DNA from: Musa acuminata AAA Group
Lineage: Eukaryota; Streptophyta; Magnoliopsida; Zingiberales; Musaceae
Reading direction: 5' to 3'
Length of the DNA stretch: 64,000 bases
NCBI RefSeq assembly: GCF_036884655.1
Contig: NC_088342.1
Span: forward strand, 11,886,501 to 11,950,500
The notes below the pieces were generated by a model. It had not been told where the DNA came from. It worked only from the letters and a program-made list of their open reading frames with translations, and did not search any database. The translations under genes were made by a program, and so were the position numbers. Shown in pieces: positions 1 to 9,412 of the stretch. Each line of letters starts with the position of its first letter. The stretch's first letter is position 1.

Positions 1-1
1 T

Positions 2-499
2 CTTAGAAAATATTTTTCGGATTTTGAACTCGTAAACAAGATTTTGCATTCTCTTTCTAAGAAGTGGGATTCAAAAGTAACTGCAATACAAGAAGCTAAA
101 AACCTAAACAACTTACCACTTGAAGAACTAATTGGTTCGTTGATGACATATGAAATGATGCACAATACACATGATTAACAAAATCACCTTCTAAAGAACA
201 GAAAGGATTTGGAACTCTAGACAAATGAATACCACTTGAGCGATGACTCAAGTGATGAGGACAATGATGAACTTGAACTTCGAACACTAAATCTTAATAA
301 GTTTATTAAACAAAAATCTAAAATAAACAATAAACTTGAACGAAGGAAGAGGCCAAAGAAGAAGAACACAAAGTGGGATGAATTGAGCTCCTCCGAAGAC
401 GAGGAGAAAATCAAGAAAGGCGAGGTGGCAAACTATGCCTTAACCGCTTTCATTGATCAGGTAATCAAAATCCCCATAATTTATTTTGAAATTACTTGA
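2..499 (+). pseudogene. Sirevirus-type gag C-terminal remnant
   Basis: The frame continues from before the window and is homologous to the gag genes at 12967-13926 and 62863-63821. It keeps the helical capsid-like part, an acidic stretch (SDDSSDEDND) and a lysine/arginine-rich stretch (KLERRKRPKKKN). In-frame stops at 176-178 (TAA) and 218-220 (TAG) make it a pseudogene. It ends at a TGA at 497-499 without any CCHC zinc knuckle. Full Sirevirus Gags normally continue to a zinc knuckle and pol, so the C-terminal part has been lost. The last Gag-like residues sit on a CAG/GTAATC splice-donor-like sequence near 459. Confidence 0.85.
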
Positions 500-2084
500 T
501 GCTTTCATGATGTATTTTCTTTTTTAGTTTAGAATTAATTTTCTTAAAAATTACATGTTTAAAAATAAAAAAAAAATTTATGAACATGCTAGTAATTTCG
601 AAAATGATAATATTGCATATTTTATTATAAACAAACAAAATGATTTTGATTGAAAATATGAAATCATGGTTAAGAAGTAATAATGTGTATTACGTTGATT
701 TCCATTGTTATTTCTCGATTTTGATTAAATAAAATCATGTTTGATTTGAAGAAATTCATAATGATGTAATATTAAATATTTTGATTAACAATTTTATGCA
801 TGAGATTTTAAGCTATACATGATGATAAGCATGTGTTATTTTCATGAGTGTATTTGAAAAACTATGGCAAAAATTTGCTCGAATGCATGAACTTATTAAG
901 ATTATTTTTTGGACTTTCTTGATTCAATGATCAAATCACTTAATTGCCATGATGATTTTACACTATTACATGCCTTAATAACATGTTGGAAATTATGTGT
1001 TTTAGATACAAAAATTTTCATGATCATGAGCATGTTTTATCTTCATGATTGAACTTGAAAATCTATAGCAAAACCTTGTCTGAATGCATGAAAGTGTTAA
1101 ATTTTATTTTCGGATTTTCTTGATCATAACAATTCATTTTTGAGAATCTATTGATCTTGATGGTTTTATGATTAAATTCATTTTTCGTTCCTAAATGTTG
1201 ATGCATGTTTTTATTTAACATAAATGAAAAAGCATGTTAACAAGAAATCAATCACTTAAAATGAAATACTTAAAAAAGAGAAAATATATTATCAATGAAA
1301 TCATGAATCTACTTATGTTACAAATTTTATGAACCATAAAAATGATTTTTCATGATTTGAATTTGAATGAGTTTTATCCAAAATCATGATCTTGATTCCG
1401 TGATATTTACAAATTAAGATTTATTATGAATCAAGATTCTTTCATTAATCGTTCTCCTAAGATTTTCGTTTGATTAATTATGAGTAGGTTTTTCAAAAAG
1501 AAATCATGTCTTTTGGTATTCACATGTTCTAATCTTTCATGATATGATTTTTATGCAATTCCTTGTATTCATGAAATGTTTATCACATCACCCAATTACT
1601 TTCTTCTTGATATTTCTTATGTGGTGATATAAAATTATGCATGAAATACTCTTGATATTATTTTGATGCATACAAATGAAAAGTTATGATTATGAATGGT
1701 AGGATGAAATTTGACAGGTTAATACCATCATAATTTGAAACATTTATGATTTGAAATTATACATGCAATACTTATGCCTTTTATCATGATATACATGATT
1801 TATTGCATATGATGTGCATCATGAATGCTTTAAATAATGAATGCTTGGTATCATGATCAACATGTTGATAAATGCTTAAAAATTTTAATGTTTGAATACC
1901 ATGTATGATATGCTCATAATGATGATTGATTTATTTATATCATGCATGAAAAATGAAATGTATAGTTTTGAAAATGTACATGTTTTAATTTGAAAATATA
2001 ATGATAAGATTGATACTTACCTTTGTCATGAGTTAGAAATTGACGCAAAGGGTCTTCCCTTCTTTTTGACATTGACAAAGGGGG

Positions 2085-2880
2085 AGAAATATCGCTAGCT
2101 CATCTTGCAAACATGCACTTTGCAAATGAAGCAAATATTTCCTAGCTTACATATTGCAAGGAAAAGAACTTGACATCTTGAACATCACAAAAATTTGCTA
2201 CCTTGCATGATGTAAAATTTACTAAAATCGATAGCTTATGATCTAAAGAGAAGCAAAAAGTTGCTGTCTCAAAAGAAGCAAATTGCACAATTCAAGACGA
2301 ATGCAAAAATTGCACTTCTCAAAAGAGAAGAAATTGCTATCTCGAACATCACCGAGAATTGCTAGCTTGAAATCTCAAGAAAATGCAAAATGTGCTATCG
2401 TGCCTATCTCAAGAAAAGCAAATATGCCAACTTGCATATCTTTGAATTTGCTAGTTTGTAAAACTTGCATATTTCAAGAAGCAAGAGTTGCTTTCTTAAA
2501 CATCTCTAAATTACTAGCTTGCATGTTCTAAAATATTGTAACATTGCTAGCTTGCAAGATGTAGAGCTTGCTATCTTGAACATCTTAAGAAACAAAAATT
2601 ACAAAAGTGCTATCTTGCCTATCTCAAGAAGCAAAACATGCTAACTTACGCATCTAGCAAAGTTGACAAAATTTGCATATTTCAAGAAGCAAGAGTTGCC
2701 TTCTTGAACATCTCTAATTTGCTAACTTGCATGATGTAGAAGTTACAATCTCAAAAGAAGCAAAAGCGCTATCTTGTATGTTGTAAAACTTGCATATCTA
2801 AAACTTGATAGCTTTAATGTTCTGAGCATGATGTAACACTTGCTAAATTTTCTAGCTTCAAAACTGCATGATGATAAAAC
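2085..2880 (+). repeat. Degenerate GCAA/TTGC-rich quasi-tandem repeats
   Basis: Irregular repeats of about 30-60 bp share words such as TTGCTATCTTGAACATC and CTCAAGAAGCAAAA. They occur at the same relative place, reverse-complemented, in copies 2 (about 10320-10740) and 3 (about 60780-61350). The short open frames seen here are by-products of the repeat and not genes. Confidence 0.6.
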
Positions 2881-3074
2881 TTGATATTATGTTTTTCATT
2901 CAATGAGTTAAACTTATATTCCAAACACAAGAAAGGTTGTACTTCTCCTTTTTGTTGATGACAAAGGGGGAGAAGTATGTTGATGACATGACATGTTATG
3001 CATAAGTATATGATGACATGTTGCTTGGATTTTTGAATCTAAGAGTTTCTATCAATATGGCATATTGATAGAGG

Positions 3075-3109
3075 GAGTTTGGTTAAACTCGGAGAGTTAA
3101 GGTTAACTC
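3075..3109 (+). repeat. Paired inverted repeats upstream of the polypurine tract
   Basis: Two adjacent short hairpins are visible: GAGTTT-ggtt-AAACTC (3075-3090) and GAGTTAA-gg-TTAACTC (3094-3109). One or both recur at the same place in the other Sirevirus-like elements (6674-6692, 9441-9476, 19726-19743, 60486-60501). They lie 24-58 nt before the polypurine tract; a role in RNA structure or plus-strand priming is inference. Confidence 0.7.
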
Positions 3110-3132
3110 CGTCATCAAGTGGTTGTCATCAT

Positions 3133-3147
3133 AAAAAAGGGGGAGAT
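3133..3147 (+). promoter_or_regulatory. Polypurine tract (plus-strand primer site)
   Basis: AAAAAAGGGGGAGAT lies directly before the LTR start TGTTGAATCTC. This purine run is the usual RNase H-resistant primer for plus-strand DNA in LTR retroelements. Confidence 0.9.
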
Positions 3148-5021
3148 TGTTGAATCTCGTATTTTGATAATGAAACTACTTGATATATGTTTATGATTTA
3201 ATCTGCGTTTTGAGTGACGCAGGATGCTTCGATCAGGATGAGACAATTAAAGTAAGAAAATCATGTTGTGCCAGAGGAACATGTCAGAAGATTGGACGTC
3301 GGGCCGGTGGATCGGTCGACGTATCGACGTATCGACAGAAGGCTTCGGGCCGTGGACTCGGGCATCGGGCCAAGAAGAGCGGGTATTGTGCCAAGGATAT
3401 CGGAGTTATGGAGTCAACTGGCTGATTGGGCAATAGGCTGCACGAGAGGACGATGCGCCAAAGAATTAGATGAAGCGTCGAGGGACCAATGACATGCCGG
3501 ACAACTTGGTTAATTGCTTAGGATTAATTGTCTCGATCGAAGTTTTGTTTTAAGTGTGCAGGATTAACTACGATGGAAGAAAGATATGCAGCAGGAGTTG
3601 CATCGGAGTCAAGACTATGATCACGTTGGGAGTTCGAGAGCTCAACGAAAGTTCGGACGGTCGTCGGAGGTTCTACGAGAACAAATCCGAGAAGTCCAGG
3701 AGGTTGCCAAAAGAAGCTCGTTGGAACTCACTAAGTGGATCGTCGCAAGTCCAGGAGTTTGCCGGAAATTCGTCGGAGCATCGCCGAAGGTTCGTCGGAT
3801 GTTCGCTGGAAGTTCGCCGGAAGCTCGCCGGAAGAAGCGATTGACGCACCGGAGCAAGCTGTAGTAAATGTCTTAAGAATTATCGTAGTTAGCTTGTAGA
3901 TTAAGTTAGGAATGGGAGGTGATCCCATTAACTTAATCTGGGGGCAATTGGACCCTTGACAGACCTAAATTGGGCCGAATGGATCAACCCATTCGGACCA
4001 GAATTCCTACTAGGTGGTGGCACCGCCAGGGTAGGAGGTGGCACTGCCCAGGAGAGGGTCTCCCAGGAGAGCTGGGCAGTGAAACCGCCCCAAGCAGGCA
4101 GTGGCACCGCCTGGGCTCAGTCTCCGAGCGAGATTGGGCGGTGCAACCGCCCCTGACAAGTGGTGGAACCACCTGAGCTCGGTCTCCGAGCTCTGCCAAG
4201 CGGTGCAACTGCCCCTGATAGAAGGTGGCACTGCCCAGAGGCTCAGTCTTCGAGCTCTACCAGGTGGTGCAACCGCCAGACCCTAGAATTCCTGGACATG
4301 ATAGTTTTGAGCTCCAAATTCAAACTAAGTTGGGGCCTATAAATACACCACCCTTTCAGCAATGAAAGGGTAACCCAAAGCACCGAAAGCTTGATCTTAC
4401 TCTATGATTTTAAAGCTCAAAAGTATTGTAAAGTCTAGAAGTTCTCCTCCCTCTTTTCTTCCAAGATTTGATCTTTCAAGAGAGGAGAGAAAAGTTTGTA
4501 AGGGTTGTCTCCTAAGCCCGTCAAAAGGAGTGAAACTATAAAAGGGTTGTTGGCCTTTGCTTATTGAAGGAAGGCCTCTAGTGGACGTCGGTGACCTCAT
4601 CGGTGGAGGAAGCCAAAAGTGGATGTAGGTCAAGATTGACCGAACCACTCTAAATCTCGGTTTGTATTTACTTTGAGCATATTATCTTTACTACAAACCT
4701 CCTCAATAGCTTACTGCCTTCTACGCTTTTACAATCGTGTTTCAAAATTCAGTATTTTCCGAATCGGTGTTTAGACGTAAATCAGTTTTATCGTACGAAC
4801 ATCATATTTCAGTTTACGCTTACATTCTGATTTCTATCATAACTGCAAACTGCCTTTATAGATTCGATTTAACTACATCTCGCTTGATCACAAGTTAAAG
4901 TGATTTACGAATCAGGTTTTCTATGGAAATCGCTTTTATCGTACGAACGCAATTTTAATCATCGAAAGTTTTCCGCTGCACTAATTCACCCTCCTCCCTC
5001 TTAGTGCTCCTGATCCTAACA
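3148..5021 (+). repeat. 3' LTR of copy 1 (subfamily A, 1874 bp)
   Basis: The LTR starts TGTTGAATCTCG after the polypurine tract and ends TCCTAACA. It contains three blocks: a palindrome-rich CGCCGGAAGTTCGCCGG array (about 3640-3850), an array built on GGTGGCACCGCC-type palindromes (about 4010-4290), and a TATA box at 4338 followed by the presumed R-U5 region. The U5 end carries CACTAATTCACC...CTCTTAGTG, which can fold into a hairpin. Short GC-rich open frames in the arrays are not genes. Confidence 0.9.
4338..4345 (+). promoter_or_regulatory. TATA box of Sirevirus-like LTR
   Basis: TATAAATA in the context GGGGCCTATAAATACACC is the likely RNA polymerase II TATA element of the LTR. The same context occurs at 7459 (mutated to TTTAAATA), 8221-8228 (-), 20606-20613 and 59155-59162 (-). 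Confidence 0.75.
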
Positions 5022-5023
5022 AA

Positions 5024-5446
5024 AGCACATCAGGAACATGTCAATTTTTGGGACATTCCCTTGTTTTCTGGTCATCTAAGAAACAAAACTCGATTACACT
5101 ATCAACAACCGAAGCTGAGTATATTGCAGCTAGTGCATGCTGTGCACAAGTTGTGTGGATGAAAAACACCTTAGAAGATTATAAAGTCCATCTTAAAAAC
5201 ATTCCCATTAAGTGTGATAATACAAGTGCAATATGTTTAACAAAGAATCTCATTCAACACTCAAGAACAAAATATATTGATATTAGACATCACTTTATAC
5301 GAGATTATGTCACTAATCATGATGTAATCATAGAGTTCATAGATACTAAGCATCAACTAGCTGGTATTTTTACAAAACCACCAAGTGAAGAACAATTTGA
5401 TTTCATTAGAAGAGAATTAGGAATGTTGATGTGTCCGAATGCATAA
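5024..5446 (+). pseudogene. Sirevirus RNase H C-terminal fragment
   Basis: This open frame encodes the end of a copia Pol. It has STTEAEYIAA (catalytic Glu), KCDNTSAICL (catalytic Asp), a histidine region (SRTKYIDIRHHFIRD) and the tail VDTKHQLA-type IDTKHQLAGIFTKPPSEEQFD. RNase H removes the RNA strand of the RNA/DNA hybrid. The frame is clean to the TAA at 5444-5446, but everything upstream, including the first catalytic Asp and reverse transcriptase, is separated by the insertion ending at 5021. The clean frame suggests the insertion came before much decay. Confidence 0.88.
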
Positions 5447-6716
5447 ACTTGTTAAAATTATTTTTGGACTTTATTGATTGAATGATCAAATCACTTGATT
5501 GCCATTACATGCCTAAAATAACATGTTGGAAATTAATACAAAAATTTTCATAACGATGAGCATGTTTTGTCTTCATGATTGTCTTTAAAAATCTATAGTA
5601 TAGTCTTCTCCGAATGCATGAAAGTATTAATTTCATTTTCGGATTCTCTTAACAAGTGTTAATTTCATTTTCGGATCTTCTTGATCCTAACAATCGGATT
5701 TTCTCGATACATTATTCTCTTCCGGACTTAATAAACATATGTCATATCGAGTTTGAATCTCATCATTGATTTTTGACATATGAAATCAACTAGAAAATAC
5801 ATCTCTCATACACTTATCATGTGAAAAATATTTTTTGAAAAATGGATTTGATGAAATGATTCCTGCTTGTAAATTCCTTCTTAAAATATGGATGATAGTG
5901 TTTTTACTTGCAAGGATTTGTTTCACATACATATCTTGATCCTTGTAAAAATGAAGTATGATTTAATCTCTCTAAAGTAAACTCACAAATAGCTGGTATC
6001 ACAAATAGTCTTCCTCCTTCATGTAAAAAGATAATAACAAATAAAAAGGAAGAAGTATTCAAAGCTATCTCCATTTCATGTTTTCCTTGAGATGTTTGCA
6101 TAATTGGTATCCTATCACTCACTGTTAGAAAATGACATGAACCTAGTTATGGTATGAATAATTACCGCACTTATGCTTAAAATTTGCTTATATCGTTCTC
6201 CTTTTTGTTGATGACAAAGGGGGAGAAATATATGAATTGATACTATGAGTGCCATATTTGAATGAGAAATATATGAATTGATGCTATGAGTGCCATATTT
6301 GCACTATGTTATTGCCATATCATGATAAAATATCAAGAACTTGCATAGCAACTTTACTTGTTGATATCTTGCCATGTGATGCTACGATTGCTAAACACTT
6401 GAAATGTTTCCTTTACGTTAAGATATCAAAAGCTTAAATTGTAAATTTACATATTGATATCTTATGTTGAACTGCTACCATCATTCATATTCGAAATGTA
6501 AAACTTGAGAATGGATGTCAAGTCTTGACATCATTTTCAGTAAGATACATCATGATAGGAATCATGATGGGAGTAATTGATAAGGTTAAGAGTTCTTAAC
6601 TTATCAATAAGTCTATTGAATTCAAAGGCCTTGAATTCAAGAATGACTTATCTCAAGTATGGCATATAGATAGGGGGAGTTAAGGTTAACTCCGTTATCA
6701 ATTGATTGTCATCATC
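5447..6716 (+). other. Sirevirus 3' non-coding region
   Basis: AT-rich sequence after the pol stop. Downstream copies of the CCGAATGCATGA block occur (about 5610). A PPT-like AAAGGGGGAGA lies at 6215-6225 and an inverted repeat GGAGTTAAGGTTAACTCC at about 6675-6692. No envelope-like frame, which some Sireviruses carry here, can be read. Confidence 0.7.
6226..6302 (+). repeat. 41-bp tandem duplication
   Basis: Two adjacent copies with period 41 bp (starting 6226 and 6267) both contain AAATATATGAATTGAT and CTATGAGTGCCATATTTG. The only clear mismatch in the core is GATACTATG against GATGCTATG. It follows directly on the internal PPT-like motif. Confidence 0.85.
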
Positions 6717-6730
6717 AAAAAGGGGGAGAT
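6717..6730 (+). promoter_or_regulatory. Polypurine tract
   Basis: AAAAAGGGGGAGAT immediately precedes the LTR start at 6731. Confidence 0.9.
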
Positions 6731-7714
6731 TGTTGAATCTCGGATTTTGATGATGAAGTCAATTGTCATTTGTTATCTAATCCATATGTTGAGATAAGTG
6801 TGTAGGATTAACTACGATGAAAGTAAGACATGCAGTAGGAGTTGCGCCGGAGTCAAGACTATGATCACATTGGGAGTTCGAGAGTTCGACGAAAGTCCGG
6901 ACGGTCGTCGGAGGTTCTACGAGAACAACTCCGAGAAGTCCAGGAGCTTGCCATAAGAAGCTAGTCGGAACTCGCCAAGTGGATCATTGCAAGTCCAGGA
7001 GTTTGTCGGAAGTCCGTAGGAGAATCACCGAGGGTTCATTGGATGATCAACGGAAGTTCGCTGGAAGCTCGCCGAAAGAAGCGATTGACGCACCAGAGCA
7101 AGTTGCAGTAAATGTCTTAAGAAATATCGTAGTTAGCACTATGATTAAGTTAGAAATGGGTGGTGATCTCATTAACTTAATCTTGGGGCAATTGAGCCCT
7201 TGATAGACCCAAATTGGGCCGAATGGATCAGCCCATTCGGACCTAGATTTCTTGGCCAGCGGTGGCACCGCCTGGGTCGACGGTGGCACCGCCCAAGGCT
7301 CAGTCTCTAAGCTCTGCCAAGCGGTGCAACCGCCCCTGATAGGAGGTGGCACTGCCCAGAGGCTAAGTCTCCGAGCTCTGCCAGGCGGTGTAACTGCCAG
7401 ACCCTAGAATTCTGGGAGATGACAGTTTTGAGCTCGGAATTCAAACTGGTTTGGGGCCTTTAAATACGCCACCCTTTCCTGCATGAAAGGGCACCAAAAG
7501 CTTGATCTTACTCTGTGATTTTAGAACTCAAAAGTGTTGTAAAGTCTAGAAGTTCTCCTCCCTCTTTTCTTCCAAGTTTTGATCTTTCAAGAGAGGAGAG
7601 AAAAGTTTGTAAGGGTTGTCTCTTAAGCCCGTCAAAAGGAGTGATACTATAAAAGAGTGGTTGGCCTTCGCCTATTGAAGGAAGGCCTCTAGTGGATGTC
7701 GGTGACCTCATTGG
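6731..7714 (+). repeat. Sirevirus LTR, truncated (subfamily A)
   Basis: It starts TGTTGAATCTCGG and follows the copy 1 LTR through the CGG array, the GGTGGCACCGCC array and a TATA-like TTTAAATA at about 7459. It stops at GGTGACCTCATTGG, where the opposite-strand TGTTAGGATC end begins. The missing part of the LTR is not found on the far side of that element, so this is not a simple insertion. Confidence 0.85.
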
Positions 7715-9398
7715 TGTTAGGATCGGAGCAGCACTAAGAGGGGGGGGGGGGTGAATTAGTGCAGTGGATTAAAACTTTGATTTTGGAAAAATCTTTCGTA
7801 CGATAAAAAACCGAACTCGGAAGTGCTTATCTTGAAAGTGTGTTTGTAAAGATGTGCAGCAAAAGTAATGAGGAAGTAAAGCACATATGAAGGTTTGTTA
7901 TAAGGTAAATAGCAATAAGTAAATGCAAACCAGAGAACACACCAATTTAAAGTGGTTCGGTCAAAATGACCTACATCCACTTGCGAAGCCTTCTTCGAAG
8001 AGGCTCCCAACTTCCACTAGCAAATCACTTTGAAGGGGAAGGACAAATACCCCTCTTACAACCTTTTACAAGTGGTTCATACTCTTACAAATTTTCAAAG
8101 AGAAAGAGGGAGGTGAACACTCAAGCTATTGAAAACAAAAACTTGCTAAAGGCTTTGCTAAGACTTTTATCTCAATCTCTTGCTTCTCAAAGGTTGTGAT
8201 CTCAGTTGAGAATTGAGGAGTATTTATAGGCCCCAAGAGGATTCAAATTTGGGCTCCAAATTTTGAATTCTCTTGGGTTTCCGAGGATGGCGATGCCACC
8301 GCCTGTCGGTGGTGGTGCCACCGCCTATCAGTGTCGGACACTGACAGTGTACTAGCGGTGCCACCGCCCAGTCCGACGGTGCCATCGCCAGACCTCTCGG
8401 GTGCTGGGTGGTGCCATCACTCAGTCCAGCGGTGCCACCGCTCAGTTCTCGGGTTCTGGGTGGTGCCACCGCCTAATCTGGCGGTGCCACCGCCTACACT
8501 ATTTCAGCTCACTAGTTGGGCTCCAAACTTGGCCCAAACCAGTCCGAACTCGGGCCTAATTGGCCCCTACTTGGGTTATAGGATTAACACCTAATCCTAA
8601 TCCTAATTAACGTGCTAACTACAAATTTAAAGACATTTCCTAAGCTATTACAAAGTCCGTAAATCAAGACTTTTTTCGGCGAGCTTCCGGCGAACTTCTG
8701 GCGGTCTTCCGATGAACTCTCGGAAACCATTCTACGGACTCCCGGTAAGCTCCTAGATTTCACGATTTGATCTTGGCGAGTTCTAACGAGCTTCTTTGGC
8801 AAGCTCCGATCTTTCTCGGCGATCTCCGCGAACTTCCAACGAACCTTCCGGCGAGCTTTCGAAAAACCCTTCGGCAAGCTCCCTACTCATTCTCGGCTAG
8901 TTCCGGCAGCATTCCCGACGAACCTTCAGACTTCCGTCGAACTCTCGAACTCGCAACAAATCCTTCGCACTTGACTCCGACACTTTGTTTCGCTTTATGT
9001 CTTCGTCGTTATCGTAGTTAATCCTGCACACATAAGCTAAAACTCTACTCCGATCTAGACAATTATTACAACGCGAATTGACATTCTGTTGCCCGGCACG
9101 TCATTGGTTGGCGCTTCGTCTGATTCTTCAGCGCATCGTCCTCTCTTGCGGCTTGTTGCCCAATCGACGGTTGACCTCCGCAACCCCAATATCCTTGGCG
9201 CAATTCTGCTCTTGGCCCGATGCCTGACATCCGAAGCCTTCTGCCATCCAATATCCTAACGTGATCTCCTCCGGTGCAACGTCAATTCCTCCTGCGTTAA
9301 CTGTCTAATCCTGATCGAGTAGACCTGCATCACTCAAAATGCAGTTAAACATATTAACACAATCAATTAGTTTCATCATGAAAATCCGAGATTCAACA
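7715..9398 (-). repeat. 3' LTR of copy 2 (subfamily B, 1684 bp)
   Basis: On the + strand it runs from TGTTAGGATCGGAGC to GAGATTCAACA. A run of 12 G lies at 7740-7751 within the CACTAAGAG...TTAGTG hairpin. TATTTATA at 8221-8228 is the reversed TATA box. Palindromic GGTGCCACCGCC repeats fill about 8285-8500 and a CGGCGAGCTTCCGG-type array about 8680-8960. Sequence between these blocks differs clearly from subfamily A LTRs. Confidence 0.87.
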
Positions 9399-9412
9399 AT
9401 CTCCCCCCTTTT
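9399..9412 (-). promoter_or_regulatory. Polypurine tract (minus strand)
   Basis: ATCTCCCCCCTTTT on the + strand is the complement of a purine run directly before the LTR start TGTTGAATC on the - strand. Confidence 0.9.

Larger units (their letters stand above)
500..3132 (+). other. AT-rich non-coding interior of gag-only element
   Basis: No coding frame is supported in this stretch. From about 870 it resembles the region just after the RNase H stop of the Sirevirus at 5447 onward (shared CGAATGCATGA and GGACTTT...TTGAT blocks), so it is a Sirevirus 3' non-coding region joined almost directly to gag. The reverse complement of 60443-62862 matches it block by block. PPT-like AAAGGGGGAGA motifs lie at 2077-2087 and 2963-2973, each next to a GAC(A) motif, ahead of the terminal tract at 3133. 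Confidence 0.7.
1..5021 (+). mobile_element. Gag-only Sirevirus-like LTR element, copy 1 (3' part)
   Basis: This is the 3' part of a non-autonomous Ty1/copia element. It holds a gag remnant (2-499), about 2.6 kb of AT-rich sequence without coding capacity, a polypurine tract at 3133-3147 and a 3' LTR at 3148-5021. No protease, integrase, reverse transcriptase or RNase H can be read. Copies 2 (7715-15051) and 3 (58472-64000) share the layout. The 3' boundary is clear because the LTR ends in CCTAACA and is followed at once by RNase H codons of another Sirevirus, so this element inserted into that one. The 5' end and its duplication lie outside the window. Sirevirus kinship is inferred from the Gag type, LTR ends and polypurine region. 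Confidence 0.85.
5022..7714 (+). mobile_element. Sirevirus (Ty1/copia) 3' portion, host of copy 1
   Basis: The order is end of pol (RNase H), AT-rich 3' non-coding region, polypurine tract and LTR, all in + orientation. The left side is cut by the gag-only element ending at 5021; codons of the RNase H motif KSTSGTCQFLGH resume immediately afterwards. The LTR is cut at 7714 by the LTR of the minus-strand element. It is the SIRE/Maximus lineage, judged from the RNase H motifs and the 3' region. Confidence 0.85.

Noticed and set aside
2283..2531. 82-codon frame in AT-rich interior
   Set aside because: Falls in GCAA quasi-repeats that are equally present in other copies without a conserved frame.
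3956..4286. Several overlapping GC-rich frames in an LTR
   Set aside because: They arise from the palindromic CACCGCC array, appear on both strands and differ between LTR copies.
5447..6716. Envelope-like gene of the Sirevirus
   Set aside because: No long frame or membrane segments between the pol stop and the polypurine tract.
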